Assembly: GCF_003058225.1 (NCBI RefSeq)
Contig: NZ_QBUG01000014.1
Span: 114,703 to 178,702, forward strand
DNA length: 64,000 nt
From: Promicromonospora sp. AC04
GTDB taxonomy: Bacteria > Actinomycetota > Actinomycetes > Actinomycetales > Cellulomonadaceae
Direction: 5' to 3'
Translations under genes and position numbers: made by a program
Notes under the pieces: generated by a model
What the model was told of the DNA's origin: nothing
The model's database searches: none
Seen by the model: only the letters and a program-made list of their open reading frames with translations
In this document: piece by piece, positions 18,957 to 26,373 of the stretch
Layout: every line of letters begins with the position of its first letter
Numbering within the stretch: the first letter of the stretch is position 1

Positions 18957-19136
18957 TCAGCGGCGTATGGCGCCCCGTATGGCCTCGCGGCCGTCCCAGA
19001 GATGCTGCGCAATGGTGGGGTAGGACGATTCGGTGGCAGCACTGACCTTGCACAGGCCGGAGGCCTGGAGCGCAATGCTGGTGCGGGCCATCGTGATCTC
19101 GTCCTTCCCGTCTAGTTCGATGTAGCTGTTCGGCAT
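18957..19136 (-). CDS. Putative 59-residue protein
   Basis: An ATG at 19136 opens 59 codons ending TGA at 18957. The product starts MPNSYIELDGKDEITMART and ends with a basic RGAIRR. Third positions are about 80% G/C, as in real genes here, and a hairpin follows the stop. No clear ribosome site precedes it and I recognise no family. It is the only coding candidate in the 516-bp gap between the HNH and arginine deiminase genes. Confidence 0.4.
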   Translation of the reverse strand: MPNSYIELDGKDEITMARTSIALQASGLCKVSAATESSYPTIAQHLWDGREAIRGAIRR

Positions 19137-19330
19137 GACTGATGTGGTGCTGAGTGCTCGAGCAGGTGGTCACAGACACACAACCTGCCGACACGGCACT
19201 AGTCCGTGTGTGAAGAAAGGTACAACGAGGACTTGGCAGCGTCTATGGCTTTTCCGGAACTGCAACCCAAGGATGCATCAAGTACCCCGGCGTGGCGTGG
19301 CATCACGGCGTGTCGCGCCGCAGCTACAGG
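19137..19330. other. Intergenic region, nothing assignable
   Basis: This 194-bp stretch upstream of the small ORF and downstream of the arginine deiminase gene has lower GC than its neighbours. I see no gene, repeat or clear promoter in it. Confidence 0.5.
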
Positions 19331-20608
19331 TCACCAGCTGACGGGCTCCCGGATGATCGGGCACGTCATGCAGTGGCCGCCGCCGCGGCCGCGGCCCAGC
19401 TCGCCGCCCGCGATCTCGATCACGTCGACACCCGCCTTGCGCAGCAGGTCGTTGGTGGTGGTGTTGCGGTCGTACGTGAACACGACCCCGGGCTCGACGG
19501 CGACGGAGTTGTTGCCGCTGTCCCACTGCTGGCGCTCGGACTCGTAGACGTCGCCGCCGGTCTCGATGACCCGCAGCTCGCCCAGCCCGGAGACCTGCCC
19601 CACCACATCGAGGAAGGACGACCCGCCGGCGTCGGTGACGGAGACGCCGAGCGGGCCGTTCTCCGGGCGCAGCACGAACGGGTGCACGCGGTCCACGATC
19701 CGCGGGTAGACGGTGACGGTGTCGACGTCGACGAACGTCATGATCGTGTCCAGGTGCATGGCCGCGCGCAGCCGCGGCATGCCCGCCACGACGATCTGCT
19801 CGGCGGCGCCCTCCTGGAACAGGGAGGCTGCGACCTGCGTGATCGCCTGGCGGGAGGTGCGCTCGCTCATGCCCATCAGGACGGTGCCGTTGCCGATGGG
19901 CATGATGTCGCCGCCCTCGAAGGTGGCCTCGCCGTGGCCGTTCTCCGGGTCGCCCCACCACACCCGGCTGCCCACGAAGTCGGGGTGGAACGAGTAGACC
20001 GCCTTCATGAGCAGGGTCTCGTCACGGCGCGCCTGCCAGTACAGCGGGTTCAGGGTGAGGCCGCCGTAGATCCAGCAGGTGGTGTCGCGCGTGAAGAGCG
20101 TGTTCGGCAGCGGCGGCATGAGGTACTCGCGCGCGTCCGGGCTGACGTCCGCGAGCGCGCGGAAGCCCGGCGGCAGCTCGGGCACGTCGGCGACGGCGAG
20201 GCCGCCGATCAGGTATCGGGCCAGCTCGTGCTCCGGCAGGGACTCGAGGTACTCGCGCGTCGCCTCGACCAGGCCGTTGCCGACGATCTCGGGCACGATC
20301 TTGCGGTCGAGCAGCCAGTCGCGCGCGCCCGGCACGCGGAGCGTCTCGGCGAGCAGGGCGTGCAGCTCGACGACGTCGACGTCGCGCTCCCGCAGCTCGG
20401 CCACGAAGTCGGCGTGGTCCTGCTGGGCGCGTTCCACCCAGAGGACGTCGTCGAACAGCAGGTCGGCCGAGTTGGACGGGGTGAGGCGCTGGTGTGCCAG
20501 GCCTGGCGCGCAGACCAGCACCTTGCGGAGGCGGCCCACCTCGGAGTGGACGCCGTACGTCGACGAGGGTGAGCCGGCAGGGGGCGGTGTGCTGTCGATG
20601 GTGTTCAT
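19331..20608 (-). CDS. arcA: Arginine deiminase
   Basis: This is a 425-residue enzyme converting L-arginine to citrulline and ammonia, full length for the family. Signature blocks are [20 protein letters not shown] at the N-terminus, [36 protein letters not shown], the [11 protein letters not shown]is/Asp strand and the C-terminal [16 protein letters not shown] with the nucleophilic Cys. No ornithine carbamoyltransferase, carbamate kinase or antiporter gene is nearby, so it is not part of a local arc operon. The VIT transporter gene lies 16 bp upstream on the same strand and may be co-transcribed. Confidence 0.96.
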   Translation of the reverse strand: MNTIDSTPPPAGSPSSTYGVHSEVGRLRKVLVCAPGLAHQRLTPSNSADLLFDDVLWVERAQQDHADFVAELRERDVDVVELHALLAETLRVPGARDWLLDRKIVPEIVGNGLVEATREYLESLPEHELARYLIGGLAVADVPELPPGFRALADVSPDAREYLMPPLPNTLFTRDTTCWIYGGLTLNPLYWQARRDETLLMKAVYSFHPDFVGSRVWWGDPENGHGEATFEGGDIMPIGNGTVLMGMSERTSRQAITQVAASLFQEGAAEQIVVAGMPRLRAAMHLDTIMTFVDVDTVTVYPRIVDRVHPFVLRPENGPLGVSVTDAGGSSFLDVVGQVSGLGELRVIETGGDVYESERQQWDSGNNSVAVEPGVVFTYDRNTTTNDLLRKAGVDVIEIAGGELGRGRGGGHCMTCPIIREPVSW

Positions 20609-20624
20609 CGGGCGTTAACGGTAC

Positions 20625-21383
20625 TCACCCGGCCGCCGTCGTGCCGAGCAGGGAGCCCAGCGCGAAGGTCGCGCCCAGCGCGAGCGCCCCGCCGATGACG
20701 ACGCGCGCCGTGGCGCGCACCCGCGGTGCGTCGCCGATCCAGGCGGCGGTCCAGCCAGTGCCTGCGAGCGCCGCCAGGACGACGGCGAACGTGGCGCCGA
20801 CCCGCCAGGGCTCGGGGATCAGGAGCACCGCGGCGAGCGGGAGCACGGCGCCCAGGGTGAAGGCCACCGCCGAGGCCAGCGCGGCGTGCCACGGGCTGAC
20901 CACTTCGTCCTCGTCGATGTTGAGCTCGGCCTCCAGGTGCGCGGAGAGGGCGTCGTGCTCGGTGAGCTCGACGGCGACCTGGCGGGCGGTTGCGGGGGAG
21001 AGGCCCTTGGCCTCGTAGAGCCCGGCCAGCTCGGCGAGCTCCTCCTCGGGCATCTCGGCGAGCTCGGTCCGCTCCTTCGCGATGAGCGCCTTCTGGGTGT
21101 CGGACTGGCTGGAGACCGACACGTACTCGCCCAGCGCCATGGAGATCGCGCCGCCCACGAGGGCGGCGAGGCCGGCGGTGAGGATGGGCGCGGTCTGCGA
21201 CGTCGCCGCGCCGACGCCGACGGCGACCGCCGCCACCGACACGATCCCGTCGTTCGCGCCCAGCACGCCGGCACGCAGCCAGTTCAGCCGCTCGGCGAGG
21301 CCCTCGGCGTGCGGTTCGTCGGCATGCCCGACGGCGGGGCGCCCGGCCTCGGGGCGATCCGTCTCGGACGGTTCGGTCGTCAT
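20625..21383 (-). CDS. VIT1/CCC1 family iron/manganese transporter
   Basis: This is a 252-residue membrane protein (ATG 21383). The VIT fold is visible as LNWLRAGVLGANDGIVSVAAVAVG (TM1), ALVGGAISMALGEYVSVSSQ (TM2, with the metal-path residues), a long Glu-rich cytosolic segment (TELAEMPEEELAEL...LEAELNIDEDE) that binds metal in homologs, and three C-terminal TM segments. These proteins move Fe2+ or Mn2+ out of the cytosol. A DtxR-like box lies about 50 bp upstream, consistent with iron control. Confidence 0.93.
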   Translation of the reverse strand: MTTEPSETDRPEAGRPAVGHADEPHAEGLAERLNWLRAGVLGANDGIVSVAAVAVGVGAATSQTAPILTAGLAALVGGAISMALGEYVSVSSQSDTQKALIAKERTELAEMPEEELAELAGLYEAKGLSPATARQVAVELTEHDALSAHLEAELNIDEDEVVSPWHAALASAVAFTLGAVLPLAAVLLIPEPWRVGATFAVVLAALAGTGWTAAWIGDAPRVRATARVVIGGALALGATFALGSLLGTTAAG

Positions 21384-21432
21384 GGCCCCAGGCAACCAGG
21401 AGCGGGAGCGCGCCGCCAACTTCCCGGAAGGG

Positions 21433-21451
21433 GTTGGACAGCCTCACCTTT
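21433..21451 (-). promoter_or_regulatory. Putative DtxR/IdeR iron box
   Basis: On the minus strand AAAGGTGAGGCTGTCCAAC matches the DtxR/IdeR consensus TTAGGTTAGGCTAACCTAA at 13 of 19 positions, including AGGT.AGGCT and CC. It lies 50 bp ahead of the VIT transporter ATG. Confidence 0.55.
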
Positions 21452-21598
21452 CCGTGGCGCATTGGCCGACGGCTGTTCTCCCGCCCTGTGCGTTGCGTAT
21501 AAGCACTGATTCGCCGCATCCACTGCGAACGATCATCGACCTTGGCAAACTCGACCCATCACAGGCTTAGGCAACCTGGTGGACGATGGGAAGTTTTC

Positions 21599-21614
21599 AT
21601 AACATGTGCGTTAT
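21599..21614. promoter_or_regulatory. Operator candidate of the first toxin-antitoxin module
   Basis: ATAAC and GTTAT flank a 6-bp spacer directly before the ribosome site (TGGAGG) of the toxin gene. It probably binds the HTH antitoxin for autoregulation. Confidence 0.6.
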
Positions 21615-21627
21615 AGTGGAGGTAGGG

Positions 21628-21981
21628 ATGTGGAAGGTCGTCCTGCTCGAGGAGGTTGATGCGTGGTTCCTCGAATTGGTTCGTGGGTCGGATCCTGTCG
21701 CGGAGCATGTCCATGCGGCAATCGAGTTGCTCGCCCGCTCTGGTCCTTCCTTGGGCCGGCCCGTGGTTGATTCCATCAAGGCCTCGACGGTGCACAACCT
21801 CAAGGAGCTCCGCGCGAGCACAGTCCGCGTCCTGTTCGTGTTCGATCCTGCGAGGAGGGCGGTTCTGCTCGTGGCAGGTGACAAGGCCGGTCGATGGGAC
21901 GAGCGGTATCGGGTGAACATCCCGGTTGCCGAGGATCGCTACGAGCGCTGGCTCGCCGGCGAGTACGACGAGGAGGTGTGA
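21628..21981 (+). CDS. HigB/RelE-like toxin (Gp49-like)
   Basis: This is 117 residues from ATG 21628. WKVVLLEEVDAWFLELV, AIELLARSGPSLGRPVVDSI, VHNLKELRASTVRVLFVFDP and LLVAGDKAGRWDERY follow the phage-derived Gp49/HigB-like RelE fold. Members cleave mRNA at the ribosome. The LKELR segment and the Arg in VRVLF are the usual active-site region. The gene precedes its antitoxin by 3 bp, the reversed order typical of higBA. A homologous module lies at 25.5-26.2 kb on the other strand. Confidence 0.88.
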   Translation: MWKVVLLEEVDAWFLELVRGSDPVAEHVHAAIELLARSGPSLGRPVVDSIKASTVHNLKELRASTVRVLFVFDPARRAVLLVAGDKAGRWDERYRVNIPVAEDRYERWLAGEYDEEV

Positions 21982-21984
21982 GAG

Positions 21985-22302
21985 ATGGCCCGTTCATGGG
22001 ACGAGGTACGGACCGACGCTGTTGCAGCTGGCCTGGACGAGGCGCGGGCAGCGGAGATCATGGCCGAGATGCGCGAGCAGGTGCGTGCGTACAAGCTCGC
22101 TGAGATCCGGCGGTCGCAGCACATGACCCAGGCGGTGATCGCTCAAGGTATGGGTGTGGCTCAGCCTCGGGTCTCTGCGATCGAGCACGGCCGACTTGAT
22201 TCGACCGAGCTGGGCACGCTGCGCTCGTATGTTGAGGCGCTCGGTGGCCGACTGCGGGTGATTGCCGACTTCGGCGACGAGTTCATCGTCGTGCAGGGCT
22301 GA
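21985..22302 (+). CDS. XRE/HigA-type antitoxin
   Basis: This is a 105-residue protein. The helix-turn-helix lies at about 40-85 (IRRSQHMTQAVIAQGMGVAQPRVSAIEHG), followed by a strand-rich C-terminus (YVEALGGRLRVIADFGDEFI) characteristic of HigA2-like antitoxins. An N-terminal helical segment (VAAGLDEARAAEIMAEMREQ) probably contacts the toxin. It is coupled to the toxin gene with a 3-bp gap and converges on the DUF1684 gene 8 bp away. Confidence 0.9.
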   Translation: MARSWDEVRTDAVAAGLDEARAAEIMAEMREQVRAYKLAEIRRSQHMTQAVIAQGMGVAQPRVSAIEHGRLDSTELGTLRSYVEALGGRLRVIADFGDEFIVVQG

Positions 22303-22310
22303 CCGGCCCC

Positions 22311-23027
22311 CTACTTCGTGGTGCGCTCGCCCACCGGGACCTCGACGTCCAGGGTGTTGCCCGGTTGTGCGAGCGGGCACGTCCACGCCGGGTCGTAGGC
22401 GCAGGACGGGTTGTAGGCGAAGTTGAGGTCGAGCACCAGGTCGCCGACGCCGAAGTCGTCGGGACCGCCGCCCTCGCCGCCGTCGGAGCCGCCGGTGTGG
22501 CCGAGCCACGCGCCCTTGATGGTGTCCAGGAGGTAGCGGCCGCCGCCGTAGGTGCCGCCGGGCGAGCCGGCCAGCGCGTCCTTGATCGGCACGAACAGGC
22601 TGCCGCCGTACGAGGCGAGGCGCCAGACGTCGAGCGTGCCGAGGTCACCCAGGGCGTCGGAGCGGAGGGCGACCGTGCCGAGCAGCTCGAACGGCACGAC
22701 GCCGTCGGTCCCGGTGGGGACGTCGAGGCGGCGCGGCGCGCCGTCGGGCCCGGGCTCCGCGGGAACGACCGGGGCGGTGAGGCGCCAGGCCGGGTCGTAG
22801 GGGGTGACGGACAGGCCGGTGAAGCCGGGCTTGTCCTCGGGCAGGATGGGCGACGCCGGGTGGGTCGCGAAGAGCTCGTCCCGGGCGGTGATCCATCCGG
22901 CGTGCGCGGCGGCCGGGTTCACCACGGCGCGGGCGCGAGCTTCGGAGTACAGCGCGAAGACGCGCCGCCGCCAGTCCGCGGTCCGGAGGGCTGTGGTGAC
23001 CGGGGACGTGGTGGCGGCGTGCGTCAT
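22311..23027 (-). CDS. DUF1684 family protein
   Basis: This is a 238-residue protein. FATHPASPILPEDKPGFTGL, PYDPAWRLTAPV, GRYLLDTIKGA and the C-terminal LVLDLNFAYNPSCAYDPAWTC with CPLAQPGNTLDVEVPVGE are the conserved DUF1684 blocks. The family is widespread and its function unknown; a hydrolase-like or metal-dependent role has been suggested from fold only. It is longer than many members because of a Gly-rich insertion (GGSDGGEGGGPDD) before the last motif. Confidence 0.88.
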   Translation of the reverse strand: MTHAATTSPVTTALRTADWRRRVFALYSEARARAVVNPAAAHAGWITARDELFATHPASPILPEDKPGFTGLSVTPYDPAWRLTAPVVPAEPGPDGAPRRLDVPTGTDGVVPFELLGTVALRSDALGDLGTLDVWRLASYGGSLFVPIKDALAGSPGGTYGGGRYLLDTIKGAWLGHTGGSDGGEGGGPDDFGVGDLVLDLNFAYNPSCAYDPAWTCPLAQPGNTLDVEVPVGERTTK

Positions 23028-23185
23028 GCGTACGACACTACCTACCGCCGGGGGTCGGCCGGGTCGTCACACGGGCACCCGGAGCGTCGTGTGGTGCAGC
23101 CCGCGGCGACCGAACCGGACACCTTCGCCATCTGCAGCGCGTACCCGTCGGAGAACACGTTGGCGGAGCGGCTGACAACGTGCCG

Positions 23186-23635
23186 TCACCGGCGCTCAAA
23201 CAGCGCGTAGACGCGCTCGAGGCGGTCGTAGGCGTCGTCGAACCAGTCGTCGGACACGGGCGCGACGGTCGTCACGTCGGTCAGCAGGCCCATCCTGTCG
23301 CGGACGGTGACGATGAGGGTGTCGTCGTCCTCCCAGCGGACGTGCACCTCGTCGGCGCGCAAGTCCTCGCGCCAGGCGACGTCGTACCCCATGTCCAGCG
23401 CGTCGAGGACCTTCCGCCAGGCGTCGACGTCGTCCGCGGCGACGAAGGTGGGCAGTACACCCCTGACCCCGCGTCCGGCCGCGAGGTCTCCACAGTCGAT
23501 CTCGATCGTGCCGCTAGCCTGTTCGACGCTCCCGCCGGGCCGCTGATCCAGGGAGTCGAGGCGAAGGGCCACCACATTCCCCTCGACCCCGAAGCGGAAG
23601 AGCTCGCACGGCACACCTGTATCCTGTGATGTCAC
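23186..23635 (-). CDS. DUF5959-like protein
   Basis: This is 149 residues from GTG 23635. LFRFGVEGNVVALRLDSL, GTIEIDCGDL, DDVDAWRKVLDALDMGYDVAW and the late APVSDDWFDDAYDRLERV fit the actinobacterial DUF5959 pattern of small acidic proteins of unknown function. The ribosome site is weak. The start is supported by the frame closing upstream. Confidence 0.6.
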   Translation of the reverse strand: MTSQDTGVPCELFRFGVEGNVVALRLDSLDQRPGGSVEQASGTIEIDCGDLAAGRGVRGVLPTFVAADDVDAWRKVLDALDMGYDVAWREDLRADEVHVRWEDDDTLIVTVRDRMGLLTDVTTVAPVSDDWFDDAYDRLERVYALFERR

Positions 23636-23671
23636 GGGCGGGAGTCAACCACGGGTCACCCGCACGGGGGC

Positions 23672-24127
23672 TCAGGGCGTGGGTGTGAGCCGGATGACGG
23701 GGATCTCCCGGTCGGTCGTCTCCTCGTACCGGCGGAACTGCTCCGCCTCGGCGGTGATCTGCTTCCAGGCCTGCTCGCGCTCGGTGCCGTGCAGCTCCTC
23801 GGCCGTGACGGCGACCTTGCGGCCGCCCTGCTCGACCGTGACCTGGTCCGGGTGGGCGGCCAGGTTGAGGTACCACGCCGGGTTGGCGGGGGCGCCCCCG
23901 GCGGATGCCACGATCAGCCAGCTGCCGTCCGGGCCGGGGAACCACGCGAGCGGGTTCACGCGGGCCTGCCCGCTCTTGCGTCCGACAGTGGTCAGGACCA
24001 GGAGGTTCATCCCCATGGTCTTGGCCTCGGTGCGCCGGGCGCGCCTCAGGAGCAGCCGGTTCATCACGCGGAACATGCGGCCGGGCTGCCTGGCGCCCCG
24101 GGTGCCGGTGGGATGGGTGAAGCCCAT
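23672..24127 (-). CDS. Deazaflavin (F420)-dependent nitroreductase-like protein, tandem copy A
   Basis: This is a 151-residue Ddn-family protein. MNLLVLTTVGRKSGQARVNP, SWLIVASAGGAPANPAWYLNL and HPDQVTVEQGGRK are the F420-binding split-barrel motifs, and a basic N-terminal segment precedes them. The family reduces activated nitro or enone compounds with F420H2. The next gene is a tandem duplicate, with EELHGTEREQAW and TDREIPVIRLTP nearly identical. Both are transcribed away from a MarR gene. Confidence 0.88.
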   Translation of the reverse strand: MGFTHPTGTRGARQPGRMFRVMNRLLLRRARRTEAKTMGMNLLVLTTVGRKSGQARVNPLAWFPGPDGSWLIVASAGGAPANPAWYLNLAAHPDQVTVEQGGRKVAVTAEELHGTEREQAWKQITAEAEQFRRYEETTDREIPVIRLTPTP

Positions 24128-24142
24128 GGAGGTGCCTTCCTG

Positions 24143-24598
24143 TCAGTCCTTCGGGGTCAGCCGGATGACCGGGATCTCCCGGTCGGTCGCCGTCTCGTAC
24201 TTGCGGAACGCCGGCGCGTCGGTGGTGATCTGCGTCCAGGCCTGCTCGCGTTCGGTGCCGTGCAGCTCCTCGGCGGTCACGGCGACCTTGCGGCCCGCCA
24301 GCTCGACGGTCACCTGGTCCGGGTGCGCCGCGAGGTTGAGGTACCAGGCGGGGTTGGCCGCGGCCCCGGCCGCCGACGCCGCGATCAGCCAGCCTCCGTC
24401 CGGGCCGGGGAAGTAACCGACCGGCGTCGCGCGGGGCTCCCCGCTCTTGCGTCCGATAGTGGTCAGGACCAGCAGGTTCATGCCCATGGTCTTGCCGCTC
24501 GCGCGCCGGGCGCGGCGCGCGACCAGCTTGTTGATCCAGTTGGTGGACCGGCTGGGCTGCCTGGCGCCGCGGGTGCCGGTGGGGTGGGTGAAGCTCAT
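24143..24598 (-). CDS. Deazaflavin (F420)-dependent nitroreductase-like protein, tandem copy B
   Basis: This is 151 residues, the same length as copy A and similar from end to end (MNLLVLTTIGRKSGEPRATP, ANPAWYLNLAAHPDQVTVEL). Main differences are in the basic N-terminus and in residues near PVGY versus PLAW, suggesting different substrate pockets. It is the promoter-proximal gene of the pair, 15 bp ahead of copy A, and divergent to the MarR gene with two operator palindromes between. Confidence 0.88.
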   Translation of the reverse strand: MSFTHPTGTRGARQPSRSTNWINKLVARRARRASGKTMGMNLLVLTTIGRKSGEPRATPVGYFPGPDGGWLIAASAAGAAANPAWYLNLAAHPDQVTVELAGRKVAVTAEELHGTEREQAWTQITTDAPAFRKYETATDREIPVIRLTPKD

Positions 24599-24616
24599 GG
24601 CGTGGCCTTCCGTCCG

Positions 24617-24653
24617 ATGGTTCGTGCCATTGACTATACATGGCCATAACCAT
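24617..24653. promoter_or_regulatory. Two identical MarR operator candidates
   Basis: ATGG-N6-CCAT occurs twice, at 24617-24630 and 24640-24653, exactly 23 bp (about two helical turns) apart, in the divergent gap. A leftward TATAGT -10 box lies between and partly within them, so binding would block the reductase promoter. Confidence 0.7.
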
Positions 24654-24675
24654 TTGCGCTGTGTACCTTTGACGG

Positions 24676-25149
24676 GTGAGGCCCGACGAGACGACCACCG
24701 ATGTGTTGCGCTGCACCGCGCACGGCTTGGGCGAGCTGCCCGAGCTCGTGGAGCTCGCGATAGTGCTGACGAGCACCATGGCGCGAGTGGCCGAGGAGCA
24801 CGAGCTCACTCCGATGCAGGGCAGGCTGCTCTGCGGCCTGGGCGAACAGCCCCGGCGCATGGTCGACCTGGCGCAGTCCCTGGGGATCGAGAAGGCGGCT
24901 CTGACCGGGCTCGTCGACCGGGCCGAGCGGCGCGGGCTGGTCGAGCGGACCCCCGTGCCGGGCGACCGCCGTGCCGTCCAGGTGACGCTGACGGAGGACG
25001 GGGGCCAGGCGATGGTCGCCTTCGGGACCGGGGTCGCGAGCGCGCTCGGCGAGCTGCTCGAACCGCTCCCCGTCAAGGACCGTGCGACGTTCTGCCGGCT
25101 CGCGTCGGCCGTCGTCGGCTCGGCCCGTGCCACCTGGGATCACGCCTAG
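24676..25149 (+). CDS. MarR family transcriptional regulator
   Basis: This is 157 residues from GTG 24676. The winged helix is visible as ELTPMQGRLLCGLGEQPRRM, VDLAQSLGIEKAALTGLVDRAERRGLVER and TPVPGDRRAVQVTLTEDG (wing with the conserved Asp-Arg-Arg). It is divergent to the two Ddn-like reductases and presumably senses a small aromatic or oxidant. A VOC gene follows 9 bp downstream. Confidence 0.93.
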   Translation: MRPDETTTDVLRCTAHGLGELPELVELAIVLTSTMARVAEEHELTPMQGRLLCGLGEQPRRMVDLAQSLGIEKAALTGLVDRAERRGLVERTPVPGDRRAVQVTLTEDGGQAMVAFGTGVASALGELLEPLPVKDRATFCRLASAVVGSARATWDHA

Positions 25150-25158
25150 GATCACTGG

Positions 25159-25542
25159 GTGCTGCGACTCTCCGATGCCACCTACCTCGTCCGCGACCAG
25201 GACGAGGCGATCACCTTCTTCGTCGATGCTCTCGGGTTCGCCCTGCGGGAGGACGAGACCAACGCGTCCGGCCGACGGCGGGTCGTCGTCGGCCCCGCGG
25301 ACGGCGGAACGGGCCTTGTGCTCGCCCTGACCGACGCCGCGGACGCCGTCGGCAACCAGGCCGGCGGATCCGTCGCGTTCTTCCTCAAGACGGACGACTT
25401 CGCCACTCAGCACGCGCGGATGGTGGCGGCGGGTGTGCGGTTCCGTGAGGAGCCGCGGCACGAGGTCTACGGGACGGTGGCGGTCTTCGAGGACCTGTAC
25501 GGCATGCCCTGGGACCTGATCCAGCCCCCGGCGCAGGGCTAA
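25159..25542 (+). CDS. VOC (glyoxalase-fold) protein
   Basis: This is 127 residues from GTG 25159. LRLSDATYLVRDQDEAITFF, LGFALREDE, AFFLKTDDFATQHARMVAAGVRF and VAVFEDLYGMPWDLIQP show two beta-alpha-beta-beta-beta modules. The metal ligand positions are partly kept (the C-terminal Glu is replaced by Asp in WDLIQ), so it may be a bleomycin-resistance-like or dioxygenase-like member. It is probably co-transcribed with marR. Confidence 0.85.
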   Translation: MLRLSDATYLVRDQDEAITFFVDALGFALREDETNASGRRRVVVGPADGGTGLVLALTDAADAVGNQAGGSVAFFLKTDDFATQHARMVAAGVRFREEPRHEVYGTVAVFEDLYGMPWDLIQPPAQG

Positions 25543-25545
25543 CGC

Positions 25546-25872
25546 TCAGGCCGCGTGCGTTCCCCGCAGGAGGTACGTGCTGTCGCCGAAGACGGCAGTG
25601 ATCTGAATCGTGCCACCGAGCGCTTCGACGTAGCGAGCCACCGCGGAGAAGGTCGAGACCTCCCCGCGCTCGATCTGCGAGACCCGGCTCTTGGTGATTC
25701 CCATCCGCTCGGCCAGCTCGAGCTGTGTCAGCCCGAGCTCCTTGCGGCGCTCTGCGAGCCGATACCCGTCGATGTACGCCTGGGTCCGCTCGTGCGCATC
25801 GGCGAGTGCTTCGGCACCGAGGCGCTCGGCGACCTCGGGTCGTACATCGCTCCACTTCCGGGACGTGGTCAT
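25546..25872 (-). CDS. XRE/HigA-type antitoxin, second module
   Basis: This is a 108-residue protein. The helix-turn-helix is ERRKELGLTQLELAERMG with ITKSRVSQIERGEV, and the C-terminus (VARYVEALGGTIQITAVFGD) matches that of the antitoxin at 21985. The N-terminal ERLGAEALADAHERTQAYID is helical. It overlaps the toxin gene by 4 bp (ATGA) and is distal to it, as in higBA. Confidence 0.9.
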   Translation of the reverse strand: MTTSRKWSDVRPEVAERLGAEALADAHERTQAYIDGYRLAERRKELGLTQLELAERMGITKSRVSQIERGEVSTFSAVARYVEALGGTIQITAVFGDSTYLLRGTHAA

Positions 25873-26240
25873 GATCTGCCTTCCTCCTCTTCGCGCTCCT
25901 TGACGTAGTCCACATACAAGCGCTCGGCCTCAGGGATCGCAGTGCGGTACCAGGCGGTCCAGTTTCCCGACTTGTCGCCACCGACGAGCAGGATCGCCGA
26001 CCGCCAGGGATCGAACACGAACAGCACCCGGACTTCGCTGCGTCCACTGGACGCTGGTCGTAGTTCCTTCATGTTGTGGACCTGTGAACCCTCAAGCCGA
26101 TCGACCAATGGCCTGCCGAGCTGCGGTCCGGTGTCCGCCAGCCTGTCAATTGCGGCCGAAACCAGCGCTTGCGACTCGTAATCGACCGTGTCGAACCACG
26201 CGAGGAACTCGTCGGTGACTCGGATCTCCCACTCCTCCAT
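25869..26240 (-). CDS. HigB/RelE-like toxin, second module
   Basis: This is a 123-residue Gp49-like toxin. EEWEIRVTDEFLAWFDTVD, IDRLADTGPQLGRPLVDRLE, VHNMKELRP, VRVLFVFDPWRSAILLVGGD and KSGNWTAWY parallel the toxin at 21628 block by block. A Glu-rich tail (REEEEGRS) is specific to this copy. It is transcribed leftward, opposite to the first module. Confidence 0.9.
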   Translation of the reverse strand: MEEWEIRVTDEFLAWFDTVDYESQALVSAAIDRLADTGPQLGRPLVDRLEGSQVHNMKELRPASSGRSEVRVLFVFDPWRSAILLVGGDKSGNWTAWYRTAIPEAERLYVDYVKEREEEEGRS

Positions 26241-26249
26241 CCAACGAGT

Positions 26250-26265
26250 GTAGTAAATCCTCTAC
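26250..26265. promoter_or_regulatory. Operator candidate of the second toxin-antitoxin module
   Basis: GTAG and CTAC flank 8 bp just upstream of the toxin start. It is shorter than and different from the first module's operator, so cross-regulation is not suggested. Confidence 0.45.
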
Positions 26266-26316
26266 CGTGTCGCGCGGTCAAGACCCAGGTCGAGGATGCC
26301 GGCCTCGACGGTGCGA

Positions 26317-26336
26317 CTAGGGCCTGTCCTGCGAAT
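26317..26336. repeat. IS5-like terminal inverted repeat (left)
   Basis: CTAGGGCCTGTCCTGCGAAT reads rightward here. Its inverted partner at 27127-27146 differs by one base. A weaker copy (16 of 20) starts at 27006. Together they bracket the DinB gene. Confidence 0.75.
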
Positions 26337-26373
26337 GCACCCCGCTAGCAGCCGGGCCGCGTAAACGTCCCAA

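Noticed and set aside
21564..21577. A second iron-box-like sequence, CTTAGGCAACCTGG
   Set aside because: It lacks one base relative to the DtxR/IdeR core and has no symmetry; it lies nearer the toxin gene than the VIT transporter gene.
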